From Actinomycetospora chibensis (GTDB lineage Bacteria > Actinomycetota > Actinomycetes > Mycobacteriales > Pseudonocardiaceae), in the NCBI RefSeq assembly GCF_028737215.1, contig NZ_JAQZAM010000031.1:1-49378 (forward strand): a stretch of DNA of 49,378 nucleotides. Reading direction: 5' to 3'. The position numbers and the translations under genes are program-made. The notes under the pieces are model-generated. The model searched no databases and was not told the DNA's origin. It worked only from the letters and a program-made list of their open reading frames with translations. Below, in pieces: positions 7,511-14,645 of this stretch (its first letter is position 1; each line of letters starts with the position of its first letter).

Positions 7511-7537
7511 GGTCACTGGTTCGATACCAGTATCGCC
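7511..7537 (+). repeat. 27-bp direct repeat, copy 2 (tRNA 3' end remnant)
   Basis: This is an identical copy of 2275-2301, comprising T arm and acceptor bases. The anticodon part of the tRNA is not present, so it is a shorter remnant than the junction at 2262. A small hairpin (CAGGCC-AGA-GGCCTG, 7542-7556) follows. The two copies enclose 2302-7510. Confidence 0.9.
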
Positions 7538-7682
7538 GCCGCAGGCCAGAGGCCTGATCCCGTCCCGCTGGGGGTCGGGCAGTACGGTGCAGGGAAGGGC
7601 ATCGGGTCTCGTCCCGGGGTCGAGTGCTCCGTCGGCCCCGGGACGTCGTGGCTTGCTGGCGGCCTCGCAGGACTCCGAGCGG

Positions 7683-7990
7683 ATGAGCGAAGCCAGCTAC
7701 GCGACCATCGCAACCTTCGGCAGAGACCTGACCCGAGAGGCCGTCAGCCGGCAGGGCCTGCACGAGTTCATCGTCCCGCGGGTGCGCCAGCACGGCGGCG
7801 TTGTGAGCGGCACTGGATGATGGATCGCGAGGCCCGAGAAAGCGTTGCTGTTGTCACCTTCACCTCTCGTGACGCCGCCGAGGCCTTCCGTCGGCACGTC
7901 GCCGACAACGCCGAGAACCAGGCCGCGGCCGGTGTGGAGCTGCGGCGGATCAGGCTCGTCGAGGTCGAAGCGAGTTTCCTCAGCCCGTGA
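7683..7990 (+). pseudogene. Small dimeric alpha-beta barrel-like protein, frameshifted
   Basis: Two abutting frames read as one protein of about 100 residues. The first (7683-7820) is MSEASYATIATFGRDLTREA ending HGGVVSGTG; the second (7817-7990) starts MMDREARESVAVVTF and ends VEVEASFLSP. Joining them as SGT-W-MMDRE needs only one extra T at about 7813, so a one-base deletion has probably split the gene. A strand-helix-strand layout with F-x-S-R-D-A-A-E-A-F resembles antibiotic-biosynthesis-monooxygenase-like small proteins. Alternatively, these are two translationally coupled genes sharing ATGA. Confidence 0.5.
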
Positions 7991-8083
7991 GCCGCCAGGG
8001 GCCGGGCCCGGTGCTCACGGACTCGCGCCCCGCGATAGGGGGGTCGAGCGAGCCCGCTCCGCCCTACGACGTGGTCGACGGCC

Positions 8084-8530
8084 CTACCAGGCCCCGGGCT
8101 CGAGCTCCGCGGTCATCTCCCGCCAGGCGAGGGGTTCCGCGCAGTGGCTGCAGGTCACGCGCGCCTCGGCCGGGTGTCCGCAGGTGCGGTGGACCAGGCG
8201 CACCGGCGCGACGTCGTTCTTGTACGTGTCGCCCCAGCTCATCAGCGTCACGAGGACCGGGTAGAGGTCCGCGCCCTTGCGGGTGAGGCGGTACTCGTGG
8301 CGCGGCGGGCTGTCCTGGTAGGGGACGCGGTCCAGGACGCCCTCGGCGGTGAGCAGCCGGAGCCGGTCGTTGAGGACGTTGCTGCCGATGCCCAGCTTGT
8401 CGCGGAAGTGGTCGTAGCGGCGCTCGCCGCGGAAGCACTCGCGCAGGATCATCATCGTCCAGCGCTCGCCGATCACCGACCACGTGCGGGCCACCGAGCA
8501 GTAGACGTCCTGCAGATCGTCGTGCTTCAC
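8084..8530 (-). CDS. HxlR-family transcriptional regulator
   Basis: The 148-residue protein is given the GTG start at 8530 (MKHDDLQDVYCSVARTWSVI), where HxlR proteins normally begin; an open frame upstream runs through the operator palindrome and is unlikely to be translated. The winged helix is clear: W-S-V-I-G-E-R-W-T-M-M-I-L-R-E, then GIGSNVLNDRLRLLTAEGVL as recognition region and PRHEYRLTRKGADLYPVL as wing. The C-terminus has CGHPAEARVTCSHC, a possible C4-type metal or redox site. It is divergent from a tautomerase gene, which it probably controls. Confidence 0.85.
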   Translation of the reverse strand: MKHDDLQDVYCSVARTWSVIGERWTMMILRECFRGERRYDHFRDKLGIGSNVLNDRLRLLTAEGVLDRVPYQDSPPRHEYRLTRKGADLYPVLVTLMSWGDTYKNDVAPVRLVHRTCGHPAEARVTCSHCAEPLAWREMTAELEPGAW

Positions 8531-8597
8531 GGGCGCCACGGTAGGACACTCTTCGAGTCCCAGCAGCTTGCGCGTCCGTAGGGCCTCTGTCACGGTC

Positions 8598-8614
8598 GGA
8601 CTCGAATCGAGTCC
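8598..8614. promoter_or_regulatory. Palindromic operator between HxlR and tautomerase
   Basis: GGACTCGA-A-TCGAGTCC is a perfect 17-base palindrome in the 101-base divergent gap. A further half-site TCGAGTCC lies at 8553-8560. It is the likely binding site of the HxlR regulator. Confidence 0.65.
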
Positions 8615-8631
8615 CACCCGTGGAGGATGAC

Positions 8632-9021
8632 GTGCCCTTCTACCAGTTCACCGTGCCCACCGGCGGAGCGACGCTGGCTCACAAGGCCGAGGTGGCCGCC
8701 GCGATGACCAAGGTCCACGCCGAGGTCACCGGTGCTCCGGGGACCTACGTCCAGTGCTCGTTCACCGAGGTCGCGCCGGGCAGCGTGTTCGTCGCCGGCG
8801 AGGCGGTGGAGGGGCCCCGGATGGTCGGGCTGATCCGGTCCGGGCGCTCGCCCGAGGTGCGTGCGAGGCTCATCAACGGTCTCGCCGACGCCTGGTGCGC
8901 GATCACCGGCGACGCCAAGGAGGACCTCGGCATCTTCATCGTCGAGATCCCGGGCGCCAACGTGATGGAGGCCGGCGTGATCCTCCCCGAGAGCAGTGAG
9001 GACGTCGGTGCCATCCTCTGA
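8632..9021 (+). CDS. Tautomerase-superfamily protein (oxalocrotonate tautomerase-like)
   Basis: The start is the GTG at 8632, five to ten bases after GGAGGATG, because it places Pro directly after Met (MPFYQFTVPTGGATLAHK); this Pro is the catalytic base of the superfamily. At 129 residues it is a full-length, cis-CaaD-like member (two beta-alpha-beta units) rather than a 60-residue 4-OT. Arg residues in RSGRSPEVRARLI could bind an acid substrate. The true substrate is unknown. Divergence from the HxlR gene suggests induction by a small aromatic or acidic compound. Confidence 0.8.
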   Translation: MPFYQFTVPTGGATLAHKAEVAAAMTKVHAEVTGAPGTYVQCSFTEVAPGSVFVAGEAVEGPRMVGLIRSGRSPEVRARLINGLADAWCAITGDAKEDLGIFIVEIPGANVMEAGVILPESSEDVGAIL

Positions 9022-9025
9022 GTCG

Positions 9026-9055
9026 TTGACAGGCAAGTCATGACTTGCCTAATGT
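9026..9055 (+). promoter_or_regulatory. Promoter with embedded 20-bp operator for the ArsR-VOC operon
   Basis: TTGACA (9026-9031) and TAATGT (9050-9055) are 18 bases apart. The spacer is almost entirely a perfect palindrome, AGGCAAGTCA/TGACTTGCCT (9031-9050). The -10 ends seven bases before the GTG at 9063, so the mRNA should be leaderless, and an ArsR dimer on the palindrome would block RNA polymerase. Confidence 0.75.
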
Positions 9056-9062
9056 TCCCGCC

Positions 9063-9353
9063 GTGGGCGACGTCTTCAAGGCGCTGGCCGACCCCACCCG
9101 GCGCACGATCCTCGACGAGCTGACCGACCGGAACGGTCAGACGCTCTTCGAGCTCTGTGGCCGCCTGACGATGAAGCACGGGCTCAGCTCGACGCGGCAG
9201 GCGATCTCGCAGCACCTCGACGTCCTGGAGGCCGCCGGCCTCGTCGAGACCAACCGCGAGGGCCGGTACAAGTTCCACCACATCAACACCGGGCCGTTGC
9301 GGACGATTGTCGAGCGCTGGCTGGCGGGGGACACGGAAAGGGGACCGACGTGA
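9063..9353 (+). CDS. ArsR-family transcriptional repressor
   Basis: With the GTG start at 9063 the protein has 96 residues: GDVFKALADPTRRTILDELT is the classic ArsR N-terminus, RQAISQHLDVLEAAGLV is the recognition helix, and ETNREGRYKFHHIN is the wing. No metal-binding Cys pair is visible (only one Cys, in LFELCGRLT), so it probably senses an organic ligand. Its end overlaps the VOC gene by four bases (GTGA). The perfect palindrome in its own promoter indicates autorepression. Confidence 0.87.
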   Translation: MGDVFKALADPTRRTILDELTDRNGQTLFELCGRLTMKHGLSSTRQAISQHLDVLEAAGLVETNREGRYKFHHINTGPLRTIVERWLAGDTERGPT

Positions 9354-9742
9354 GGATCCAGATGGCGAGCGTCTTCGTCGACGACCAGGAGAAGGCGCTG
9401 CGGTTCTACGTCGACGTCCTCGGCTTCATGACGAAGCACGACATCCCGTTGGGCGGCGAGGACCGCTGGCTCACCGTGGTGTCCCCGCAGGACCCCGACG
9501 GCACCGAGCTGCTGCTGGAGCCCAGTGGGCACCCGGCCGTGCGACCCTTCAGGGACGCGCTCGTCGCCGACGGCATCCCCTTCACGCAGTTCACGGTCGA
9601 CGACGTCAAGGTCGAGTACGACCGGCTGCGCGCTCTCGGCGTGACCTTCACCCAGGAGCCGGTCGACCTGGGCCCGGTGACCACTGCGGTGCTCGACGAC
9701 ACCTGCGGCAACCTCATCCAGATCGTGCACCAGTCCGGATAG
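9350..9742 (+). CDS. VOC-family (glyoxalase/dioxygenase fold) protein
   Basis: The 130-residue, single-subunit VOC protein has paired beta-alpha-beta-beta-beta modules: MASVFVDDQEKALRFYVDVL and FMTKHDIP in the first, then DGIPFTQFTVDDVKVEYDRL and DTCGNLIQIVHQSG in the second. ELLLEPSG carries the usual metal-ligand Glu position. The substrate is unknown; similar small VOC proteins act in aldehyde or antibiotic detoxification. It is translationally coupled to the ArsR repressor and therefore under the 9031-9050 operator. Confidence 0.82.
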   Translation: MRIQMASVFVDDQEKALRFYVDVLGFMTKHDIPLGGEDRWLTVVSPQDPDGTELLLEPSGHPAVRPFRDALVADGIPFTQFTVDDVKVEYDRLRALGVTFTQEPVDLGPVTTAVLDDTCGNLIQIVHQSG

Positions 9743-9786
9743 GCGGCTCCCGATCCGCTCCCCCGCGGCGGCCCGCAGGTGCTCGT

Positions 9787-10356
9787 TCATCGTCGTCTTC
9801 TCTCGTGATCGAGTATCCGCTCGCGCAGCCCTGCGGCGAGGCCCGCGACGGTGAGCAGGTCGAGGAGCCCGCCACCGACCCGGGCCAGGCGCAGGCGGCG
9901 GACGCCCGCCATGCGGAAGCGGAGGTGGACCCGGGTGGCGGCCGCGCCTGCCGCCCGCAGCGCGATCGTCCAGCTGATCCGCAGGTCCCCGCGCGCCGAC
10001 CGGTGGACGAGGACCTCCGGGGCCCGGTGGGTGACGATCTCGAACGTGGCGCCGGGCCCGCCCCAGTCCGCGATGACGTCGCCGGGGCGCAATGACGGGA
10101 TGCCGGGATCGAGGTGGCGGAGCGCCCGTCGCGAGCGGGGGATCAGTGTCTCGACCCAGCACGGGAGGTACCAGCCGGCGCGGTCCTTGCCGAGCTGGTC
10201 GAACCACGGCCAGACGAGGTCGGGCGGGCCGGGGAGCGTGAAGCCACGATCCATGACGACCTGGGCGTCGGGAACGAGGTCGTCGCCCGGCAGCTCGGCG
10301 GCGGCCTCCTCCGCGGTCGGGCCGATGCCGAGCTGTCCGTCCACCGGTCGGATCAC
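9787..10356 (-). CDS. SRPBCC-family protein
   Basis: I chose the GTG at 10356, giving 189 residues (MIRPVDGQLGIGPTAEEAAA); a further GTG lies upstream in frame. The core is a START/SRPBCC-like fold: MDRGFTLPGPPDLVWPWFDQ at the start, GWYLPCWVE, RPGDVIADWGGPGATFEIV and an RISWTIALRAAG strand. The C-terminus has a hydrophobic helix LLDLLTVAGLAAGLRERIL. Ligand and function are unknown. The gene is convergent with the VOC gene and divergent from the ANTAR regulator; the 231-base divergent gap holds no other gene. Confidence 0.7.
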   Translation of the reverse strand: MIRPVDGQLGIGPTAEEAAAELPGDDLVPDAQVVMDRGFTLPGPPDLVWPWFDQLGKDRAGWYLPCWVETLIPRSRRALRHLDPGIPSLRPGDVIADWGGPGATFEIVTHRAPEVLVHRSARGDLRISWTIALRAAGAAATRVHLRFRMAGVRRLRLARVGGGLLDLLTVAGLAAGLRERILDHERRRR

Positions 10357-10587
10357 GGGGTGACTGTCCCACCGCGGCCGGCGGACTCCTGTGGCTCGCC
10401 CCACGTGCCGTGTCCCTGGATGACCGTCACACGCGTACCAGTAAAGTAGCGGGGCCGCGGTCGAGCAGACGGCCGCTTCGTGGATCGGGGCGCAGGCGAG
10501 GCCGGCGCTTGCCGGGTCTCTCCGCGCCGACGGTCGCCGGTACCCCGCCCGGGACGGGTCGCCGGCGCGCGACGGTGGAGATCGGCA

Positions 10588-11436
10588 GTGCGGCACGTCG
10601 TCCGGTTGCTGCCCCGCATCTCTCGTCGCGACCGCAGAGGTGGGAACAGCACGGTGCACCCGGGGCAGGCTGACCAGCTCGTCGTCGCTCTGCGCAGAGC
10701 GGCCCGGACCCTCCTGGATCGGCGCAGTATCCGGGATCTCCCACGGACGTTGTCGGAGATCGTGACCGCGGCCGTGGAGACGGTGCCCGGCGCGACCGCG
10801 GGCGGTCTCTCGGTGACGGAGGACGGGATCATCGACTCCTGCAACCCGACCAGCCGCGGCATCTCCGAGCTGGACCGGCTGCAGGGCGAGCTGCACGAGG
10901 GCCCGTGTGTCACCGCCCTCGAGTGCCCGGCCGAGGACGGCGCGGTGATCGCGGAGGACCTCGCGGGGGCCGACGCGCAGCGGTGGCCCCGGTTCGCGCC
11001 GGCGGCGGTGGCCGCGGGGTGCCGCTCGATGCTCTCCACCCAGCTCGCGACGAACGGGCGGACGCGCGCCGCGCTGAACCTCTACGCCGCCGAGCCGGGC
11101 GTGTTCGACTCCGAGGCGCGGCTGCTGGCGGGCCTGTTCGGTGTCCAGGCCGCGATGCTCCTCCACGGGAGCGAGCAGGCTGCCCACCTCGCCCGGGCCG
11201 TCGACAGCCGCGACGTCATCGGCCAGGCCAAGGGCGTCCTGATGGAGCGCTTCGGGGTCGACGAGAACCAGGCGTTCCGGATGCTCGTGGAGTCGTCCCA
11301 GAGCACCAACCTCAAGCTCGTCGACGTGGCGCGCTGGCTCCTCGGCGAGGTCGCGCGCCGGGGCGCCCGGCGCGGGCCCGCGGACACCGCCCGGCTCGAC
11401 GCCTCGCCGGTCGGTCCCTCCCCGTCCGGCAGCTAG
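10588..11436 (+). CDS. GAF-ANTAR antiterminator regulator
   Basis: Taking the GTG at 10588 (GGAG eight bases upstream) gives 282 residues; GTG 10654 is an alternative. A GAF sensor spans about residues 40-195 (TLSEIVTAAVETVPGATAGG through LLAGLFGVQAAMLL). An ANTAR RNA-binding domain covers about 205-265 (DVIGQAKGVLMERFGVDENQ, AFRMLVESSQSTN, LVDVARWLL). ANTAR proteins bind paired hexaloop hairpins to prevent transcription termination. The targets are unknown. Its stop codon overlaps that of the convergent VOC gene at CTAG. Confidence 0.85.
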   Translation: MRHVVRLLPRISRRDRRGGNSTVHPGQADQLVVALRRAARTLLDRRSIRDLPRTLSEIVTAAVETVPGATAGGLSVTEDGIIDSCNPTSRGISELDRLQGELHEGPCVTALECPAEDGAVIAEDLAGADAQRWPRFAPAAVAAGCRSMLSTQLATNGRTRAALNLYAAEPGVFDSEARLLAGLFGVQAAMLLHGSEQAAHLARAVDSRDVIGQAKGVLMERFGVDENQAFRMLVESSQSTNLKLVDVARWLLGEVARRGARRGPADTARLDASPVGPSPSGS

Positions 11437-12116
11437 CTTCCCAGCACCACGGGGCCGTCGGGGGTCCGGAGCTCGGCGCGCAGGAGCGGCGGTCCGTCGG
11501 CGACGGTGACGCAGCCCGAGAGCCCGAGGTCGGCGAGCCGGCGGCGCAGCGCGGGAGCGTCCGGCGAGGCGAGGACCAGACGCTCGAGCCGGACGCCGGC
11601 GTCGGGCATCCCGTCGGTGGGGTGGGCCCCATCCCAGGCGATGAGGCTCGGCACCAGGCCGCCGCCATCTCCGCCGCCATCTCCGCTGCCACCGCCGCTG
11701 CCACTGTCGCTGCCACCGCCGGGGAGCGCGCCGTCGGCGGGCACCGTGAGGGTCCACGACAGCGCGTCGCGGGAGAGCCGCAGGCGTTCGCCGTGGTCGT
11801 CGGGGCCGGGCGGGAGGACGGCGGGGCGGGCGACCCAGTGCAGCAGTCGCGGGCCGTCAGCGAGGCGCGCGCGCACGCCGGGTTCGTCCAGCCCGAACCA
11901 GCGGGGCCGACCCGGCGCTGGAGCGTCGGGATCGACGGCGATCAGCTCGAGATAGGTGCTCCCGCCCAGACCCAGCAGGGCGTTGTGGGTGCCGAAGCCG
12001 GCGTGCCGACCGCCCGCCCCGAGCCGGACCCCCAGCTGCTCCTCGAGGGCCGGCACGCCGCGGGCGAGGTCGGTGGCGGCCACGACGAGGTGGTCGACGG
12101 CGGGTGTCGGTGGCAC
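11433..12116 (-). CDS. VOC/glyoxalase-like protein with Gly-Ser-Asp linker
   Basis: The 227-residue protein begins MPPTPAVDHLVVAATDLARG, the hallmark of the glyoxalase-like domain that opens DH-x-V-x-x-x-x-DL. It continues with HNALLGLGGSTYLELIAVDP and a second half VRLERLVLASPDAPALRRRL. Between the halves, near residues 130-155, is a low-complexity run made only of Gly, Ser and Asp, encoded by GCC/CGC-type repeats (about 11655-11730). The core matches proteins of unknown function in this family. The insertion looks like a repeat expansion and should be a flexible loop. Confidence 0.75.
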   Translation of the reverse strand: MPPTPAVDHLVVAATDLARGVPALEEQLGVRLGAGGRHAGFGTHNALLGLGGSTYLELIAVDPDAPAPGRPRWFGLDEPGVRARLADGPRLLHWVARPAVLPPGPDDHGERLRLSRDALSWTLTVPADGALPGGGSDSGSGGGSGDGGGDGGGLVPSLIAWDGAHPTDGMPDAGVRLERLVLASPDAPALRRRLADLGLSGCVTVADGPPLLRAELRTPDGPVVLGS

Positions 12117-12209
12117 GGAGGCGACGGTACGGCGCCAGGCAGCCCTCGAACCCGCGTGCGCGGCGCCCTGAGCGGGGTGCCGCCAGGAGCGCCGCGTACG
12201 GTTCTCCGC

Positions 12210-12434
12210 ATGCCGGGCATCACGTGGCCGCCGAACGACACCGACCGGAACCGGTTCCTGTGTCGCCTGCAGGTCGCGCTCTACGTCGCGGCCGCCCTGT
12301 ACTTCGGGGCGTTCGCGCTGGCGACGGGGGCCTTCGTGCCGTGGGCGATCTTCACGGTCGCGCTGGCGGCGGCGCTCGTGACGGGCGCGGCGATCCTGCT
12401 GATGAGGGCTCAGCGCCAGGGTCCGGGGCGCTGA
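12210..12434 (+). CDS. Small membrane protein
   Basis: The 74-residue protein begins MPGITWPPNDTDRNRFLCRL and has two hydrophobic helices (ALYVAAALYFGAFALATGA and AIFTVALAAALVTGAAILLM) with a short positive tail. No ribosome binding site precedes the ATG; TACGGT lies seven bases upstream as a possible -10, so the mRNA may be leaderless. It ends ten bases before the stop of the convergent MarR gene. The family is not recognised. Confidence 0.6.
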   Translation: MPGITWPPNDTDRNRFLCRLQVALYVAAALYFGAFALATGAFVPWAIFTVALAAALVTGAAILLMRAQRQGPGR

Positions 12435-12444
12435 ACCGGGCGGA

Positions 12445-12936
12445 TCAGCCGGTAGGCGCTGCGGAGGCGACGGTCTCCCATCGCCGTGACAGGGCGTCCA
12501 GGTGGACGAGGAGCTGGTCGACGTCGATGGCGTGCTCCGCCATCAGCTCCCGTTCGAGTTCGCGTGCCCGGCGGTGCACCCGGGCCAAGGCCTCCCGTCC
12601 GTCGTCGGTGAGCCCGAGCAGCTTGCGCCGCCCGTCCGCAGGCGCCTGCGTGCGCGCGATGAGTCCGCGGTCCTCGAGCCGCCGGCACACGTCCGCCATG
12701 GTGGAGCGGTCGAGCGCGACGGTGTGGGCCAGAGAGCCCTGATCGAGGTCCGGATGGGCGTCCACCGTGACGAGCACGGCGTACTGCGGTCCGGTGAGCA
12801 CCGGATCGACCCTGCGGGCCCAGGCGGCCGTGTAGGCCTGGTGGAGGCGCCGGGCGAGATAGCCCGGTGCGTGGCGTATGGCGTCAGGGGTGGCTGGGCC
12901 ACCCTCCGGATTCGTCCCGTCCCCCTCGCGTGACAT
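12445..12936 (-). CDS. MarR-family transcriptional regulator
   Basis: Starting at the ATG at 12936 (MSREGDGTNPEGGPATPDAI) gives 163 residues. The winged-helix core is typical: LTGPQYAVLVTVDAHPDLDQ, SLAHTVALDRSTMADVCRRL as the DNA-reading helix, and the wing RTQAPADGRRKLLGLTDDG. The long helix RRARELERELMAEHAI forms the dimer interface. An inverted repeat lies 18 bases upstream in the gap to the divergent DinB-like gene, its likely target. No ligand can be inferred. Confidence 0.87.
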   Translation of the reverse strand: MSREGDGTNPEGGPATPDAIRHAPGYLARRLHQAYTAAWARRVDPVLTGPQYAVLVTVDAHPDLDQGSLAHTVALDRSTMADVCRRLEDRGLIARTQAPADGRRKLLGLTDDGREALARVHRRARELERELMAEHAIDVDQLLVHLDALSRRWETVASAAPTG

Positions 12937-12953
12937 TCGTCCACTCTGACACA

Positions 12954-12975
12954 ACCGAGTGACACACAACTCGGT
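12954..12975. promoter_or_regulatory. Inverted repeat, likely MarR operator
   Basis: ACCGAGT (12954-12960) and ACTCGGT (12969-12975) form a perfect 7+7 inverted repeat with an 8-base spacer. It lies between the MarR gene and the divergent gene at 13083. A second palindrome, CGGTCGACCG, is at 13000-13009. Confidence 0.55.
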
Positions 12976-13064
12976 ATGACGTGCGGGGAGGGCGACGAAC
13001 GGTCGACCGATTCAGTTCACCGGACGTTCGGTCGGTTTTCCCGCGGAACACACGGTAGCGCCGG

Positions 13065-13079
13065 GTGAGAGGCTCTCAC
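13065..13079. promoter_or_regulatory. 15-base palindrome over the ribosome binding site
   Basis: GTGAGAG-G-CTCTCAC is a perfect palindrome that contains the only purine-rich ribosome binding site (GAGAGG) of the GTG at 13083. As RNA it could hide the site; as DNA it could be an operator. Confidence 0.45.
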
Positions 13080-13082
13080 GCC

Positions 13083-13745
13083 GTGGACGGCATCACGGAA
13101 TGGACCCGCGCGCAGGAGCGCGTCATCGACCTCGTGACGGACCTGCCCGCGGCCCGAGCTGCGGCGACCGTGCCCGCCTGCCCGGACTGGACGGTCCGTG
13201 ACCTGCTCTCGCACATGGTGGGGCTCGGCGCCGACGTCGTCGCCGGGGACGAGCCCGACGACCACAACGAGGCGTGGACCGCGCAGCAGGTCGAGGCCCG
13301 GCGCGACCGGGACGTCGACGCCCTCGTGGCCGAGTGGCAGGGGCTCGCGGAGCCGTTGCGCGCGTGGATGGCCGAGCACGGCACCCGGCCGCTGGGTGAC
13401 GTCACGATCCACGAGCAGGACCTGCGCGGCGCCCTCGGTGTGCCAGGCGGCCGGGACACCCCGGCGATGGCCGCGATGCGCGAGCGCTTCGTGCAGCGGT
13501 TCGCGGCCCGGCTCGACCCCGGGCTGCCGCCCGTCGCGCTGACCGGCGACGGATGGTCGTGGGCGTCGGGGGACGGCGAGCCGGCGGTCGAGGTCCGGAC
13601 GTCGGACTTCGAGCTCGCCCGCGCGCTGATGGCCCGGCGCTCCGCGGCCCAGCTGCGGGCGTGGACGGTGCGCGGTGACGTGGAGCCCTACCTCGACGCG
13701 TTCGCGACCCTGGGTCCGCTGCCGGACCGGGACCTCACCGAGTAG
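13083..13745 (+). CDS. Maleylpyruvate isomerase-like (DinB superfamily) protein
   Basis: The 220-residue protein has the actinobacterial MDMPI N-terminal four-helix fold. ACPDWTVRDLLSHMVGLGAD supplies the first metal-ligand His, and LGDVTIHEQDLRGALGVPG supplies a second His/Glu pair. The C-terminus (about residues 140-215) has the small alpha-beta domain seen in TIGR03083 proteins. Members bind zinc and use, or are thought to use, mycothiol. The reaction here is unknown. GTG 13083 is preferred to 13065 because GAGAGG sits ten bases ahead of it. The gene is divergent from MarR. Confidence 0.75.
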   Translation: MDGITEWTRAQERVIDLVTDLPAARAAATVPACPDWTVRDLLSHMVGLGADVVAGDEPDDHNEAWTAQQVEARRDRDVDALVAEWQGLAEPLRAWMAEHGTRPLGDVTIHEQDLRGALGVPGGRDTPAMAAMRERFVQRFAARLDPGLPPVALTGDGWSWASGDGEPAVEVRTSDFELARALMARRSAAQLRAWTVRGDVEPYLDAFATLGPLPDRDLTE

Positions 13746-13758
13746 CGCACCGACCGGG

Positions 13759-14604
13759 TCAGCGGACGGCCCGCGGAGCCTGGCTGGGGAACAGCAGGCG
13801 CACGTCGTCGATGGTCACCAGCCGCAGGTGGATGACCTGCTCGACGACCGCGATGCGCCACCCGCGCGTCTTGTCGTTGAGCCGCAGGCCCCGCAGCCAG
13901 CGCTGCGCGTGCCGGAACGCCTCGCTCTGCGTCTTGGGGCTGGGCGCGGGACGGCCCTCGGCGCGATGCCACTCCGCGATCTGGTCGGCGTCGCCGTGCA
14001 CCTCGCGCGACGCGTTGCCCGCCCCGGCGGTGGCGGCGGCGATCAGCGTCGGGCCGCAGGCCGCGACCAGCACCGACCACCACGTCTCGGCGGTGGGCAG
14101 CGAGGTGTCGATGGTGCGTCCGCCGGCGAGGCCCCCGCTGGTCGTGACGCCGGCGGCCGCGGTGGGGGCGAACCGCAGCAGCGCCAGGGTCAGCTCCTGG
14201 CCGTCCGGGAACCAGAGGCCCAGCGAGGAACGGTCGTCGCGGACGAGCAGGCCGTTGCCGGTGCGGATGCGGTCCTTGCCGGGGACGCCGGGCACGAACA
14301 GGGTCAGCAGGCCACCGTGCCGCTGCCGGTTGATGATCAGGTAGGCGTCGTCGCGGACCTCGATCTCGACAGCCAGCCGTGACACGCGGTCGTCGGGGAC
14401 GGCGATGTGCCGTGCGGCGCCCGCGCCTGCGCCCTCGCCGGGCCGGCGGCCGGTGCCGTCACCACGCCCGATCGTGACCCGCTCGCCCCAGGGGATCGAC
14501 TGGGCGCGCTCGGTGCGGACGTCGAGGACGGTGAGGCCCCCGAGGGCCATGCGCGGGGTGCCGGGGGCGGGGGCCCGCGGGGCGCGGGCGATCGGTCGCG
14601 TCAC
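13759..14604 (-). CDS. FHA-like domain protein
   Basis: The GTG at 14604 follows GGGAGG and gives 281 residues. An FHA-type beta sandwich is suggested at about residues 20-130: LTVLDVRTERAQSIPWGERV, TIGRGDG, RVSRLAVEIEVRDDAYLI and RTGNGLLVRDDRSSLGLWF. The usual S-x-x-H of phosphothreonine readers is S-R-L-A, so the key His is missing and phosphopeptide binding is doubtful. The C-terminal 110 residues (SEAFRHAQRWLRGL, VTIDDVRLLFP) form a helical domain I do not recognise. It is the third gene of a minus-strand operon with CvpA and a FhaA-like membrane protein. Confidence 0.6.
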   Translation of the reverse strand: MTRPIARAPRAPAPGTPRMALGGLTVLDVRTERAQSIPWGERVTIGRGDGTGRRPGEGAGAGAARHIAVPDDRVSRLAVEIEVRDDAYLIINRQRHGGLLTLFVPGVPGKDRIRTGNGLLVRDDRSSLGLWFPDGQELTLALLRFAPTAAAGVTTSGGLAGGRTIDTSLPTAETWWSVLVAACGPTLIAAATAGAGNASREVHGDADQIAEWHRAEGRPAPSPKTQSEAFRHAQRWLRGLRLNDKTRGWRIAVVEQVIHLRLVTIDDVRLLFPSQAPRAVR

Positions 14605-14645
14605 GACACCTCCCGTCCACCGTGGGCGGGCGGGCCGGACTGCTC

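Noticed and set aside
7511..7537. Possible complete tRNA gene
   Set aside because: Only T arm and acceptor bases are present; there is no D arm, anticodon arm or 5' acceptor strand nearby.
8531..8617. N-terminal extension of the HxlR protein to 8617
   Set aside because: It would encode the operator palindrome and adds residues not typical of HxlR proteins.
9787..11757. 656-codon minus-strand frame running from the SRPBCC gene across the GAF-ANTAR gene
   Set aside because: Only the last 190 codons resemble a protein; the remainder is a shadow of the GAF-ANTAR gene.
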